DNA of 64,000 nt from an uncultured Alphaproteobacteria bacterium (GCA_958295695.1 OY282363.1:434001-498000), one strand, 5' to 3'. Counted from the stretch's first letter, positions 35,657 through 45,059 are shown. Notes: generated by a model from the letters alone, not told the origin. Made by a program: numbers and translations.

Positions 35657-37017
35657 CAGGCCGCCTCGCCCGGAACGCTCTCCGGCGGCGCGATGACGCC
35701 GGCCATGCTGTTGGCGCGCGCCTCGACCAGCGCGACATCGACGATCCGGCCGACCGCCGACGGCGCGGCTTCCACATGCACCGCCTGCAGCCAGGGGCTG
35801 CGGCCGACGATCTGGCCGGCGTGGCGCCCCGGCTTCTCCAGGAGAACCGGACAGACGCGGCCCACGGTGGCGCGGTTGAACGCGGCCTGCTGGGCGTCGA
35901 GGAGCCCCCGCAGGGCGGTCAGCCGCTCGGACTTGACCGCTTCGGGAACCTGCGCGGGCGCGGCGGCGGCCGGCGTGCCGGGCCGGGAGCTGTACTTGAA
36001 GGAGAAGGCCGAGGCGTAGTCCACCTCGCGCGCCAGCGCGAGGGTCGCCGCGAAGTCCCGGTCGGTCTCGCCGGGAAAGCCCACGATGAAGTCGCCCGAG
36101 AGCGCGATGTCCGGCCGCGCCTCGCGGATGCGTCCGACGAGCCGGAGGTAGTCGGCGGCCGTGTGGCGCCGGTTCATGGCCTTGAGCACCGGGTCGCTGC
36201 CCGACTGGACCGGAAGGTGGAGACAGGGCATGAGCTCGGCGACGGCGCCGTGGGCGCGGATCAGGTCGTCCGACATGTCGCGCGGGTGCGAGGTGGTGTA
36301 GCGGATGCGGTCGAGACCGGGGATGGCGGCGAGCGCCCGGATCAGGCGCGCCAGGCTCCACGAGCCGCCATCGGGACCGGCGCCGCGCCAGGCGTTGACG
36401 TTCTGGCCCAGAAGGACGACCTCGCGCACGCCGCGCTCCGCGAGGCGGCGCGCCTCGGCGATTACCGCGCCTGCGGGTCGCGACGCCTCCGCGCCCCGCG
36501 TGTACGGGACGACGCAGAACGTGCAGAACTTGTCGCAGCCCTCCTGGACCGACAGGAAGGCCATGGGCCCGTCGGTCGCCCGCTCCCGGGGCAGACGGTC
36601 GAACTTCGACTCGGGCGGAAAGTCGGTGTCGAGCACCGCGCCCGCCGCGCGATGGGCGCGGGCGACGAGCTCCGGCAGGCGGTGGTAGGTCTGGGGACCG
36701 ACGACGATGTCGACGACCGGCGCGCGCCGCGCCATCTCCTCGCCCTCGGCCTGGGCGACGCAGCCCGCGACCGCGATCAGCATCCGGCCGCCGGCGGCCT
36801 CGCGGTTCTCCTTGAGCGGACGCAGCCGGCCCAGCTCCGAATAGACCTTCTCGGCCGCCTTCTCCCGGATATGGCAGGTGTTGAGGATGACGAGGTCGGC
36901 CGTCCCGGGATCCCGGGTCCGTTCGTAGCCGAGCGGCGCCAGGAGATCCGCCATGCGACCGGAGTCGTAGACGTTCATCTGGCAGCCGTAGGTCTTGATG
37001 AAGAGTTTTCTGGGCAA
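35656..37017 (-). CDS. miaB: tRNA-2-methylthio-N6-dimethylallyladenosine synthase MiaB
   Basis: Radical-SAM methylthiotransferase acting on A37 of tRNAs. The family sequence starts [15 protein letters not shown]; the N-terminal cluster cysteines are in [16 protein letters not shown] and AGCVAQ, the radical-SAM triad is CDKFCTFC, and a TRAM domain closes the protein. I use TTG 37017, where conservation starts; an in-frame ATG at 37149 would add 44 residues with no family match. No good ribosome site is visible for either. Head of the block to trmB. Confidence 0.92.
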   Translation of the reverse strand: MPRKLFIKTYGCQMNVYDSGRMADLLAPLGYERTRDPGTADLVILNTCHIREKAAEKVYSELGRLRPLKENREAAGGRMLIAVAGCVAQAEGEEMARRAPVVDIVVGPQTYHRLPELVARAHRAAGAVLDTDFPPESKFDRLPRERATDGPMAFLSVQEGCDKFCTFCVVPYTRGAEASRPAGAVIAEARRLAERGVREVVLLGQNVNAWRGAGPDGGSWSLARLIRALAAIPGLDRIRYTTSHPRDMSDDLIRAHGAVAELMPCLHLPVQSGSDPVLKAMNRRHTAADYLRLVGRIREARPDIALSGDFIVGFPGETDRDFAATLALAREVDYASAFSFKYSSRPGTPAAAAPAQVPEAVKSERLTALRGLLDAQQAAFNRATVGRVCPVLLEKPGRHAGQIVGRSPWLQAVHVEAAPSAVGRIVDVALVEARANSMAGVIAPPESVPGEAA

Positions 37018-37317
37018 TCGCGGATCGCGTCGTGGACGCTCGGGGCGCAGGGCAAGAGTGCGCTTCGTGTTGCTCGTGCATTCGCGTGCGGCGGCTTCGC
37101 CTCGGGAAGGCTGGATCCTCCGATAGGGGACTCCCCTCGCGACCACCATGCCCCAGCCCCGGCCGGCGAGTCAATCGGCCCCGGCCCTCCGTGTCGCCAG
37201 CACACGATGCGTCCGGTTCGGGTAGCACGGGAGTTGTCCGGTTATGAGCCCCGCGAGGAGGGGGCTGGATGACCCGGACGACATGGCCGCGGGAACGCGG
37301 GATGCGGAAGTTCGAGG

Positions 37318-37995
37318 ATGGGCCGGGGCGCTTCGCGTCGAAGCGGCAGTCGGCGATGGACGCGGCGGCGCCTGGTCGACAAGGCCGGCGGCGTCGAGGC
37401 CCCGGACTTCGCCGAGCGCTTCCGCGCCGGCCTGCGCGAGCGTCTGGCCGCCGAGCGCGGCGCCGGAAAGGCGACCGCGACCGTCGCGGTCGGCGACCGC
37501 GGAGGCCGCACGGCCCAGCGGGTGCGCGCCGCCTCCCGCGAGTTGCCGGAGTCCTGGGTCCGCGCGGGCGACGCCCTGCCGCTCACCGCCATCGCGGGAT
37601 CGCCGCGCGGCTTCCTGCGGTCGGGTGGGGGCGTTCCGAACGAGATATCCGTGGCCAGGGACCCGGGGAACCCGCTCCACGAGTATGTCCACCACCTTCA
37701 GAGGGCCATGCCCCGGCTCGACGACCTGTTCTTCCGGCTACACCTCCGACGGACCGTCGGCGAGCCGCGCGTCACGGTCGGCGGGCCGGGGGAGATCGGC
37801 CGCAGGGACCAGTACATCAACAGCTACGCCGGCCGCGAATACGGGCCGGGCCAGAGACCCAGAGAGGTTTTCACGATGGGGATGCAGCAGCTGTTCTTCC
37901 CCGTCTGGGGCGAGGAGCTCCTGCGCGACCTCGCGCGCAAGGACCCCGAGATGCTGGACCTTCTCATCGGCGTCCTGTTCCGCTACGATCCCTGA
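37318..37995 (+). CDS. HExxH-containing protein resembling the C-terminal part of phage head proteins
   Basis: A 225-residue frame with a putative metal site HEYVHHLQ (HExxH) near residue 120, then LDDLFFRLHLRRTVGEPRV, GRRDQYINSYAGREYG and EVFTMGMQQLFFP, ending EMLDLLIGVLFRYDP. I associate this pattern with the tail of SPP1-gp7/Mu-F-like head morphogenesis proteins, without their N-terminal domain, so it may be a truncated relic or a stand-alone protein. The start at 37318 is uncertain since the first 25 residues are Arg-rich. The next gene follows after one base. The gap 37018-37317 shows nothing else. Confidence 0.5.
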   Translation: MGRGASRRSGSRRWTRRRLVDKAGGVEAPDFAERFRAGLRERLAAERGAGKATATVAVGDRGGRTAQRVRAASRELPESWVRAGDALPLTAIAGSPRGFLRSGGGVPNEISVARDPGNPLHEYVHHLQRAMPRLDDLFFRLHLRRTVGEPRVTVGGPGEIGRRDQYINSYAGREYGPGQRPREVFTMGMQQLFFPVWGEELLRDLARKDPEMLDLLIGVLFRYDP

Positions 37996-37996
37996 C

Positions 37997-38479
37997 ATGG
38001 CCGTCCACACCATCACGATCCCGGACTGGCTGCGCGGAGACGAGCCCCGCACGATCGTCTGGGACGACGAGGCCGGGACCGTCTCGGGCGACCACAACAA
38101 GGTCGCGTCCTTCCGCCGCGTGTTCGCCGCGGAGAAGCCGGTCACGGTCGGAACGGGAGCCGGGACCTGGGACCTGAGCGACCCCGCCCACGATCCGGTC
38201 GAGTTTCTGATCGTGCTGTGGATCGCCTACTGGCCCGCCCTGGACGAGCCGCTGCGCTCGACCCTGCCGCCGGTGTTCGACGGCCTCGAGGTTCCGGCCG
38301 TCGACCCCGGCACGAGCGAGATCCTGATCGACGAGCACATGGACATCGACGACCGCGTCCTCCACGAGCTCATGGACGCCGTCCCGGCCGCCCCGGATCG
38401 CGAGGCCGCCGTGGCCGCCGAGGCCGCCCTCCAGGACTACCTCGCCCGCGCCCGCGGCGAAGTCGAACCCCTCGCCTGA
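37997..38479 (+). CDS. Hypothetical acidic protein, 160 aa
   Basis: Partner of the HExxH protein, starting one base after its stop. It begins HTITIPDWLRGDEPRTIVWD, contains AGTVSGDHNKVASFRRVFAA and TWDLSDPAHDPVEFLIVLW, and ends in an Ala/Glu-rich helix. It is acidic and has no signal peptide or membrane helix. I do not recognise it; the layout suggests a co-expressed pair, possibly of phage origin. Confidence 0.6.
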   Translation: MAVHTITIPDWLRGDEPRTIVWDDEAGTVSGDHNKVASFRRVFAAEKPVTVGTGAGTWDLSDPAHDPVEFLIVLWIAYWPALDEPLRSTLPPVFDGLEVPAVDPGTSEILIDEHMDIDDRVLHELMDAVPAAPDREAAVAAEAALQDYLARARGEVEPLA

Positions 38480-38512
38480 ACCGGTCCCCGGCCCCCCGCG
38501 ACGGCCGCCGGC

Positions 38513-38770
38513 GGCGGCGCCCTTTGCAACGCCTGCAACGGTCCTGCAACGATTAGGGGCCGCTTTTGCAACGCTCGCGCCGGATGTCGCATCCGGACCG
38601 GCCCAACGCGCCGGAATCCATCTTTTTCGACTCCCGACGGCAGTACTGCTGTCCTATATCTCCGCCCGCCCGAAGCCCCGAAACCCGCGCCGTCCCAACA
38701 CGTTACGCCACATCACGCCACATCACGGCACATCACGCCCGAATCCATCCATTTCGACTCCCTGCGCCCA
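38513..38770. repeat. Gene-free region with short direct repeats
   Basis: Contains spaced copies of TGCAACG (38525-38575), three tandem copies of the 10-mer ACGCCACATC/ACGGCACATC around 38704-38738, and two 21-base imperfect copies of GAATCCATCTTTTTCGACTCC (38614 and 38741). No gene is visible between 38480 and 38826. The repeats could be protein-binding sites or scars; no known family. Confidence 0.55.
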
Positions 38771-38826
38771 GGGCCAACAACCTCAACGGAAGCGGTCAAT
38801 CCATGGGCTACATAAACCGGCCAACT

Positions 38827-39669
38827 CTACTTGCTGGAGACAGCCGAAGCCCCGGCCTTCCGCAGACGGCCCAGGCCGCGGCGGCGGCGCGGCGGCAGGC
38901 GTCCGCCGAGGGCCGCGGCGACGCCGTCGCCGACGATGGCGTGGCAGCGCTCGGCGAGCGCTCGGCGGTCGCCGCCGGTCTCGTCGATGGTCAGCGTCGG
39001 ATGGAACTGCACCACCACGGTGACGACGCCGGCCTTCAGCATCCGCCAGACGTGAGGCAGGAGATCCATGTCGCCGTACCAAGCGTAGAGCGGCCTCAGC
39101 TCCCGGTCCATCGGCAGGTTGGAGAAGCCGGCGTAGGCGATCGACAGCGGCTGGACGGTCACGCTTTCGCCCTTCACCTTCCGCTGGGCCGTCGCGAAGA
39201 GCGCGCGCTTGAACGGCAGCACGCGGTTGCCGTCGCCCGTGGTGCCCTCGGGGAACAGGATCAGCCGTCCGCCGGCCTCGAGCCGCCGCTCGATCGTCCG
39301 CTTGTGCTTGCCGGCCTGGCTGCGCCGGCGGTCGACGAAGACGGTGCGCTGCAGTCTGGCCAGCAGGCCGAAGAAGGGCCAGTCGCCGACCTCGGCCTTG
39401 GCGACGAAGCTGCCGCGGATCAGCGCGCCCAGGATCTCGATGTCGAGATAGGAGCAGTGGTTGGCGACATAGACGCAGGGCCGCTTGCGGCTGGGCCGGC
39501 CGCGCACGTCGAGCCGGACGCCGAGGATGTGCAGCACGACGCGGTGGTAGAACTGGGGAAAGGCGTGGCTCGCCTTGTCGCCGAGGGTGACGAGCGCGAC
39601 CTGGACCGGAAGGCAGGCGACCGTGAATCCGAGGTAGGCGGCCGCCCGCCACAAGGCGCGGACGATCAT
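38827..39669 (-). CDS. olsA: Lyso-ornithine lipid/1-acylglycerol-3-phosphate acyltransferase (OlsA/PlsC type)
   Basis: Membrane-associated acyltransferase that adds the second acyl chain to lyso-ornithine lipid or lysophosphatidate. The 280 residues show one N-terminal membrane segment, the acyltransferase motif NHCSYLDIE (NHxxxxD), the substrate motif FPEGTTGDG and LPFKRALF. The ATG overlaps the upstream olsB-like stop (ATGA), and this coupling is the reason for preferring OlsA over general PlsC. The C-terminus is Arg-rich. Confidence 0.82.
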   Translation of the reverse strand: MIVRALWRAAAYLGFTVACLPVQVALVTLGDKASHAFPQFYHRVVLHILGVRLDVRGRPSRKRPCVYVANHCSYLDIEILGALIRGSFVAKAEVGDWPFFGLLARLQRTVFVDRRRSQAGKHKRTIERRLEAGGRLILFPEGTTGDGNRVLPFKRALFATAQRKVKGESVTVQPLSIAYAGFSNLPMDRELRPLYAWYGDMDLLPHVWRMLKAGVVTVVVQFHPTLTIDETGGDRRALAERCHAIVGDGVAAALGGRLPPRRRRGLGRLRKAGASAVSSK

Positions 39670-40499
39670 GCGCCGCCGGGACCGTCCTGCTCGCCGATCT
39701 CGACGTCCAGGTCCCGGTAGCGCTTGCCGTACTTGTCGGCGATGGCCGAGACGTCGAGGACCACGCAGACGTCGGTCGTGTTGAACTGGCGGTCGATCAC
39801 CGCGCCGTCGCCGAACCGGCAACCCGCGCGGACATAGCCCTTGATGAGCGGCGGCAGGCTCGCGAGCCCCTTCGCCGCGTCGACCTCCTCGCGCGGCAGC
39901 CGCTCCATGGCGACGTAGAGGCGGTCGAGCGCGCGGGGGCGCAGCGCCTCGGTCGCGGCCCGGTGGTAGGACAGGTAAGACAGCGGCAGCGCGAGCGCGT
40001 CGGGTTCCGTGCCGTGCAGGCTGGCGCAGCCGAACATGATCCGGATGTCGTGCTGGTCGACATAGGCGCCCAGGCCGCGCAGGAGCGCGGCGACCGCCGC
40101 GCCGGCGCGGTAGTTCATGTCGACGCAGCTGCGGCCCAGCTCGACCAGCTCGCCCTCGACCGAGAGCAGCCTGGAGATGTCGTACTCGCCGGTCGTGTAG
40201 AATCCGCCGTGGCGCTCGGCGACCGAGCGGCGCAGCAGCCTGTAGGTGCCGACGATCGCCCCGTCGCGCTTGGTGTCGCGGATGATGAGGTGGTCGCAGA
40301 TGTCGTCGAAATCGTCGAAGTCGCGGCCCTCGGCGGCCATGGAGCCGACCGGCGTGGCCTTCATCTCCTCGTAGAACACCCGGTAGCGCAGCCGCTGCAA
40401 GGCGCGCACCTCGTCGGCGCCGCGGGCCAGGCGCAGCTCCAGCGGTCCCAGCATGACGCCGGCTTCCAGGGGGGTCGTCCCGGACGCGCTGTCTGCCAT
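39666..40499 (-). CDS. olsB: L-ornithine N-acyltransferase-like protein (OlsB/hemolysin-like GNAT)
   Basis: Predicted to transfer a 3-hydroxyacyl group from ACP to ornithine, first step of ornithine lipid synthesis, a phosphate-free membrane lipid. The 277 residues show RLRYRVFYEEM near residue 37, VGTYRLLR, ELGRSCVDMNYRAGAAVAAL and FGCASLHGTEP, the OlsB/GNAT-5 pattern. Located 22 bases after fur and overlapping olsA. No Pho box is evident upstream; regulation may follow fur transcription. Confidence 0.82.
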   Translation of the reverse strand: MADSASGTTPLEAGVMLGPLELRLARGADEVRALQRLRYRVFYEEMKATPVGSMAAEGRDFDDFDDICDHLIIRDTKRDGAIVGTYRLLRRSVAERHGGFYTTGEYDISRLLSVEGELVELGRSCVDMNYRAGAAVAALLRGLGAYVDQHDIRIMFGCASLHGTEPDALALPLSYLSYHRAATEALRPRALDRLYVAMERLPREEVDAAKGLASLPPLIKGYVRAGCRFGDGAVIDRQFNTTDVCVVLDVSAIADKYGKRYRDLDVEIGEQDGPGGA

Positions 40500-40521
40500 G
40501 GCGGAAAGGCCCGGCCGGCCG

Positions 40522-40971
40522 TCAGCCTCCGCGCCGCCCGGAGCGCGGCTCCAGCGCCTTGCCGAACAGCTCCATCTTGTGATCGACGAGACGGAAGCCG
40601 AGCCTGGCCGCGATCCTGTCCTGCAGCGCCTCGAGCTCCCCGTCGTAGAATTCGATCACCTCCCCGCTGTCGACGTCGATCAGGTGGTCGTGGTGGCTGT
40701 CGTCCTCGGCGGCCTCGTAGCGGGCGCGGACGCCGCCGAAGTCGTGACTCTGGATGATGGCCGCATCCTCGAACAGCCGCAGGGTGCGGTAGACCGTGGC
40801 GAGGCTGATGCGCTTGTCGATCGCCGAGGCGCGGCGGTAGACCTCCTCGACGTCGGGGTGGTCGTGGGCGTCCGAGGCGTCCGACAGCACGCGCGCGACG
40901 ACGCGCCGCTGCTCGGTCATCTTCATGCCCTTGTCGATGCAGGCCTGCTCGATCCGCGACGTCATGCACAT
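40522..40971 (-). CDS. fur: Fur-family ferric uptake / metal regulator
   Basis: DNA-binding metal sensor of 149 residues. N-terminal winged helix with TEQRRVVARVLSD, HPDVEEVYRRA and SLATVYRTLRLFED; C-terminal metal and dimer domain with DSHHDHLIDVDSGEVIEF, the Fur/Mur signature. It has no C-terminal CxxC zinc site and no Irr heme motif. An in-frame ATG six bases further in is equally possible as start. It stands first in a fur-olsB-olsA string; in related genomes fur is followed by miaB. Confidence 0.88.
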   Translation of the reverse strand: MCMTSRIEQACIDKGMKMTEQRRVVARVLSDASDAHDHPDVEEVYRRASAIDKRISLATVYRTLRLFEDAAIIQSHDFGGVRARYEAAEDDSHHDHLIDVDSGEVIEFYDGELEALQDRIAARLGFRLVDHKMELFGKALEPRSGRRGG

Positions 40972-41137
40972 ACCACTCGCGGGCGGCGAACGCCGCCGCC
41001 CGACGCGATCCTCCCCGGGACTGGAGAATCGAGTCTAGCCCTTTCTCGCCTCCGCCGCCATGCGCTCCGGCCCGGGGCTTTGACCCGCGCGGCGCCGACG
41101 CCGTATATGGAGTTCCCCACCGCCGGGTAGGATCGGG

Positions 41138-41407
41138 ATGAACGAGCCCTCCGCGACAGCCGCGGCCGACCGCGAGGCCGACGCGACGCTGGACATCACG
41201 CCCGATGTCTGCCCGCTCACCTTCGTGAAGACCAAGCTCCTGATCGAGAGGATGGAGCCGGGCCAGACCGCCGAGGTGCGGCTGAACGACGGCGAGCCGT
41301 TGAAGAACGTCCCGCGCGCGGTCGAGGAGCACGGCCACGCGATCCTGGCGCTCGAGCCCGAGAGCGAGGGTTCGACGGTCTGGCGCCTTGTCCTGCGCAA
41401 GACCTGA
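41138..41407 (+). CDS. TusA-like sulfurtransferase/SirA family protein
   Basis: Small cytosolic protein of 89 residues. The family site CPxP appears as DVCPLTFVKTKLLIERM (Cys about residue 25), so the second Pro is Thr, as in a TusA-like subgroup; the C-terminal half shows GQTAEVRLNDGEPLKNVPRA. The Cys could carry persulfide. It is divergent from fur; 166 bases lie between them without a clear promoter. Confidence 0.85.
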   Translation: MNEPSATAAADREADATLDITPDVCPLTFVKTKLLIERMEPGQTAEVRLNDGEPLKNVPRAVEEHGHAILALEPESEGSTVWRLVLRKT

Positions 41408-41785
41408 CCGGCCGGCCCGGCGGGTCGAGGGAAGCGCGGCGACGAACCGGTCCTGCTTCCTTCGGGATGGCCGGCGAGCGATCCTGATGCCAGAATGGCT
41501 CCATGGACGCCAATCTCGCCGGTTTCGTCGCGCGGGGCGCGCTCGTCGTCGGCCCGTTCGCCTGGCCGCGGCGGGATGTCGCGAGCCGCGCGTGGAGATA
41601 AGCGGGGAAGATCGCCGGGTTGCGCGAGCGTGTGGCGTGGATCGAGGGGCTGCTGGAAGCGGTGTTCATGCGCCGCGCCCCGACGCCCCCGCCGCCGCCG
41701 GCCGATCCGCCGGGCAGACCCGAGGCCGCCCGAGCGCGCCCGGCCGCGCGGATTCGCGCGGGGCCGGTCGAATCGGGAGCCTCCG
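41408..41785. other. Gap without supported gene
   Basis: A 378-base interval between the TusA-like gene and the dipeptidase. A short frame from TTG 41620 reads RERVAWIEGLLEAVFMRRAP, a possible coiled-coil fragment, but then runs open with no stop into the next gene's other frame. I see no complete gene. Confidence 0.5.
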
Positions 41786-42343
41786 GTGACGACCCTGATC
41801 GAGATCGGACCGCCGCGCCACGATGTGGTCGTCGATCTGGCCTACGGGCGCGACGACAACTTTACGGGCCGACGGATCTATGCGCGCCCCCGGTGCTTCC
41901 TGCACGCGGACGCGGCGGCGTGCCTCGAGCGCGCCGTCGCCTATGCGGGAGAGCAGGGGCTCCGGCTCCGGATCGCCGACGCCTTCCGGCCTTCGGAAGC
42001 GCAATGGGCGCTGTGGCGCCACACGCCCGATCCCGCCTATGTCGCCGACCCGCGCCGGGGCTCGCCCCACAGCCGGGGGGTGGCGGTCGACGCGACCCTG
42101 GTCGGCGGCGACGGCCGGGACCTCGACATGGGTGGGCCGGTCGACGACCTCACGGAGAACGGCCACCACGACGCGCCCGGGATCGGCGCGGCCCAGCGCG
42201 CCAACCGGCTCCTCCTCCTGGGCGTCATGACGGCCGCGGGCTTCGACTGGTACGTCAGGGAGTGGTGGCACTACCAGCTCTTCCGGCCGCGCCGCTATCC
42301 CGTGCTCTCGGACAAGGCGGCCGGCGCCGGCATGATGGGCTGA
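41786..42343 (+). CDS. VanX-type D-alanyl-D-alanine dipeptidase (peptidase M15D)
   Basis: Zinc peptidase that cleaves D-Ala-D-Ala, in bacteria mostly for peptidoglycan recycling. The 185 residues have the zinc ligands in SPHSRGVAVDATL (His and Asp of SxHxxGxAxD) and in EWWHYQLF (catalytic Glu and His), plus ADAFRPSEAQ as in VanX/DdpX. GTG start with GGGAG six bases before. No signal peptide is seen, so it acts in the cytosol. A phage lysin origin is less likely. Confidence 0.85.
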   Translation: MTTLIEIGPPRHDVVVDLAYGRDDNFTGRRIYARPRCFLHADAAACLERAVAYAGEQGLRLRIADAFRPSEAQWALWRHTPDPAYVADPRRGSPHSRGVAVDATLVGGDGRDLDMGGPVDDLTENGHHDAPGIGAAQRANRLLLLGVMTAAGFDWYVREWWHYQLFRPRRYPVLSDKAAGAGMMG

Positions 42344-42354
42344 CGCCGCGGCCG

Positions 42355-42470
42355 CGTCCCTCGATTACGGTCCCTTCGGGACCCGATCGGGATGAGGGTA
42401 AAGTTACAAAACACCCCTCGCACCGGGTAGCGCCCCGCGGGCGCGCGTATCGGCGTATCGAAGGGCGGCC
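42355..42470. repeat. Intergenic palindromic repeat elements
   Basis: CGTCCCTCGATTACGGTCCC with hairpin GGTCCCTTCGGGACC, CGGGATGAGGGTA, then ACCGGGTAGCGCCCCGCGGGCGC and CGTATCGAAGGGCGG. It fills the gap between the dipeptidase and the convergent nitroreductase, ending two bases before the latter's stop. Confidence 0.72.
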
Positions 42471-42471
42471 G

Positions 42472-43056
42472 TCAGGCGATCTCGCAGGCTTCCTCGAAGG
42501 CGAAGCGGTAGGCGCGGGGTTCGAGGCCCGAGGCGTCGCCGTAGCCCAGGTTGAGGAGAAAGTTGGAGCGCAGCGTCGTACCCGCGAAGAAGGCCCTGTC
42601 GACGCCGGCGTTGTCGAAGCCCGACATCGGGCCGCAATCGAGCCCCAGGGCGCGGGCGGCGACGATCAGGTAGGCGCCCTGGAGCGTGCCGTTCCGGAAG
42701 GCGGTGACATGCGCGACCTCCTCGCTGGCGGTGAACCACGCCACCGCCTCGGCCATGAAGAGGCGCGGCAAGTGCTCGTGGAACGCCGTGTCGTATGCAA
42801 GGATGGCGACGACGGGAGCGGCCATGGTCTGTTCGTCATTGGAACCGGAAAGATGCGGCTTGAGCCGCGCCTTGGCCTTGTCGCTCTTGACGAAGACGAC
42901 GCGCATCGGCGAGCAGTTGGCGCTGGTCGGGCCCATGCGCGCGAGGTCCCACAGGGCGCGCAGCGTGACGTCGTCGACGGACCGGCCGGACCAGCGCGAA
43001 TGGGTCCGGGCCTCGCGGAAGACGAGGTCGAGGGCGTCGTCGTCGAGCCGGTTCAT
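42472..43056 (-). CDS. RutE-like malonic semialdehyde reductase / nitroreductase
   Basis: FMN-dependent oxidoreductase of 194 residues. [48 protein letters not shown] [15 protein letters not shown] and [14 protein letters not shown] match RutE, which reduces malonic semialdehyde in pyrimidine degradation. No other rut genes lie near, though the hydantoinase is a distant relative of that pathway. Its ATG (43056-43054) shares the bases CATG with the start of the divergent deacetylase. Confidence 0.87.
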   Translation of the reverse strand: MNRLDDDALDLVFREARTHSRWSGRSVDDVTLRALWDLARMGPTSANCSPMRVVFVKSDKAKARLKPHLSGSNDEQTMAAPVVAILAYDTAFHEHLPRLFMAEAVAWFTASEEVAHVTAFRNGTLQGAYLIVAARALGLDCGPMSGFDNAGVDRAFFAGTTLRSNFLLNLGYGDASGLEPRAYRFAFEEACEIA

Positions 43057-44131
43057 GGCGGGTCTCCGGTCGTTCGGCCGCCAACGTGTAGCCCCGGTTC
43101 CGGCCGTCGCCAAGGGGACCCTGGCCGCGGTCCTGCTGGCGCTCGGCGTCGCGGGCGCCGCCGCGGAGGAGCCGCCGTCGGCGGTGATCCTCATGTACCA
43201 CCGGTTCGGCGAGGACAGCCTGCCCTCGACCAGCATCCGGCTCGACCAGTTCGAGCGCCACATCGAGATCCTCTCGAGCGGCCCCTACACGGTGCTGCCG
43301 CTCCAGGAGGTCGCCGCCGCGCTCGCCGAGGGACGCGCCCTGCCCGACCGCGCGGTGGCGATCACGATCGACGACACTTCCCGCTCGATCGTGACGGAAG
43401 CCCTGCCCCGTCTGGTCGAGGCGGGCCTGCCGTTCACCGTGTTCGTCAACACCGACTCGGTGGGCCGCGCCGGCGGCGCGCTCACCTGGGAGGAGGTGCG
43501 CGCCCTCGAGGCCGCGGGCGCGGCCATCGGCGCCCACGGCGCGGCCCACGCCCACATGGCGTTCATGGACCGCGGCGCGATGGAGGAGGACCTCGCGCTC
43601 ATGACGTCGGCCTTCGCGCGGGAGCTGGGCCACGCGCCCAGGCTCTTCGCCTACCCTTATGGCGAGTTCAGCGCCGACCTCGTCGCCATGGTCCGGGACG
43701 CGGGCTATCTCGCGGCGTTCGGCCAGCACTCGGGCGTGGCCGTCGCCGGCGCCGACCTCTTCACCCTGCCGCGCTTCGCGCTCAACGAGCGCTACGGCGA
43801 AGCCGACCGCTTCGCGATGATCGTGGAGAGCCTGCCGCTTCCGGTGAAGGACATTCTGCCCGGGGACATGCCGGTCGGCGTCGGCGCGCCCAATCCGCCG
43901 GCCGTCGGGTTCACGGTGCTCGAAGGCGTCGGTCCGCTCGACCGGCTGGCCTGCTTCGCCTCGAACGGCGCGGAGATCGACCTGTCCGTCCTGGGCGGCG
44001 TCCGCGTCGAACTGCGGCTCGACCGGCCCTTCCCGCCGGGCCGCGGCCGCGTCAACTGCACGCTCCCGGTCGGAGAGGGCCGGTTCCGGTGGCTCGGCCT
44101 GCCGTTCCTCGCGCCCGGCGGGACGGAGTAG
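43055..44131 (+). CDS. Secreted polysaccharide deacetylase (NodB homology)
   Basis: Predicted periplasmic carbohydrate esterase, 358 residues. Signal peptide: basic start GLRSFGRQR, hydrophobic [11 protein letters not shown] and AAA before EE (about residue 38). The NodB core shows [19 protein letters not shown] (TFDDG variant with both Asp) and [13 protein letters not shown] (zinc His pair), YPYGEFS. A C-terminal domain of about 100 residues follows. ATG 43055 is the only in-frame start giving a full signal peptide, but no ribosome site is visible. Confidence 0.82.
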   Translation: MAGLRSFGRQRVAPVPAVAKGTLAAVLLALGVAGAAAEEPPSAVILMYHRFGEDSLPSTSIRLDQFERHIEILSSGPYTVLPLQEVAAALAEGRALPDRAVAITIDDTSRSIVTEALPRLVEAGLPFTVFVNTDSVGRAGGALTWEEVRALEAAGAAIGAHGAAHAHMAFMDRGAMEEDLALMTSAFARELGHAPRLFAYPYGEFSADLVAMVRDAGYLAAFGQHSGVAVAGADLFTLPRFALNERYGEADRFAMIVESLPLPVKDILPGDMPVGVGAPNPPAVGFTVLEGVGPLDRLACFASNGAEIDLSVLGGVRVELRLDRPFPPGRGRVNCTLPVGEGRFRWLGLPFLAPGGTE

Positions 44132-44147
44132 CGGGCCGACGCGCGCT

Positions 44148-45059
44148 TCAGATCGCCAGATCGGCGAGCCGGGCGTCGTCGAAGTCGGTGAGCCCGTTCT
44201 GGCGGATGACCGTGCGCACGATCTCGACGTAGCCGGGCTCCTCGGCGTATCCGTGGAGGCCGCCGGCGAGCGTCCAGCCGTCGAGCGGCCTGCCCTCGGC
44301 GCGCAGAGCGGCGCGCCGCTCGCGCAGGGGCTCGTAGGCCGGGTGGCGGTTGAGGTTCACCAGATAGGCGAGGACCGAGTCGTTGAGCCCGTCGAAGGAC
44401 TTCACGACATGGGTCTTGCCGGCCGGCCGGGCCGCCGGCACGATGCCGTCGTCGTCGTTCCACGAATGCTGTCCGAAGACGGCGTTGCCCTCGTGGGCGA
44501 AGCGCGAGGTCCCCCAGCCAGACTCCAGCGCCGCCTGGGCGAGCGCCAGCGAGACGGGGATGGCGTCGACCCGGCGGACCAGCTCGTCGAGGTCGCCGGC
44601 TCCGACGCGGTGAAGCGTGGCGAGCCCGTCGAGCCAGCGCCGCTGCCCGGCGTCGAGCCCGCGGCCCCGTTCCACGAGCGCCCCGAGATGGAGCAGGCGC
44701 GCCCGGTCGGCCAGGATGTGCTCGTTGGCGTCCAGCACCAGCGGCAGCATCAGCTTGATGAAGATGCGCTTCCTCTCGCCCGCCGGGCCGATCTCGCCGA
44801 TGTCGTCGGGCATCGCGGCCACGAACAGCCGCGGCACGGGCGCGCCGCCCTCGCGGACCTCGTCCACGACGAGTCCGGCCGAGGTCAGCAGACGGTCGAC
44901 GGCGGCGGCGCTGGTGGCGGTCACGACGCCGGCGTCGAGGGCCGCGACCCGGACCGCCGGCGCGGTCTCCGCGCGGTCGGACACGGCCTCGTCGTGGGCG
45001 TCATGGGCGACGGCGAGGGCGGACAGCAGGACCGAAGCGGTCAAGACGATGGCGCGCAT
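44148..45059 (-). CDS. Bax-type glucosaminidase (FlgJ/LytG-like) family protein
   Basis: Predicted exported peptidoglycan hydrolase, 303 residues. N-terminal hydrophobic segment (about 4-18) as signal peptide; the glucosaminidase fold shows FIKLMLPLVLDANEHILADR, ALAQAALESGWGTSRFAHEG (catalytic Glu in LESGWGTS) and LNRHPAYEPLRERR, as in E. coli Bax. It lies after nifU on the same strand, with 41 bases between. Confidence 0.87.
   Translation of the reverse strand: MRAIVLTASVLLSALAVAHDAHDEAVSDRAETAPAVRVAALDAGVVTATSAAAVDRLLTSAGLVVDEVREGGAPVPRLFVAAMPDDIGEIGPAGERKRIFIKLMLPLVLDANEHILADRARLLHLGALVERGRGLDAGQRRWLDGLATLHRVGAGDLDELVRRVDAIPVSLALAQAALESGWGTSRFAHEGNAVFGQHSWNDDDGIVPAARPAGKTHVVKSFDGLNDSVLAYLVNLNRHPAYEPLRERRAALRAEGRPLDGWTLAGGLHGYAEEPGYVEIVRTVIRQNGLTDFDDARLADLAI

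Noticed and set aside
37018..37149. Upstream extension of miaB to ATG 37149.
   Set aside because: The 44 added residues do not resemble MiaB N-termini and there is no ribosome site; kept only as an alternative.
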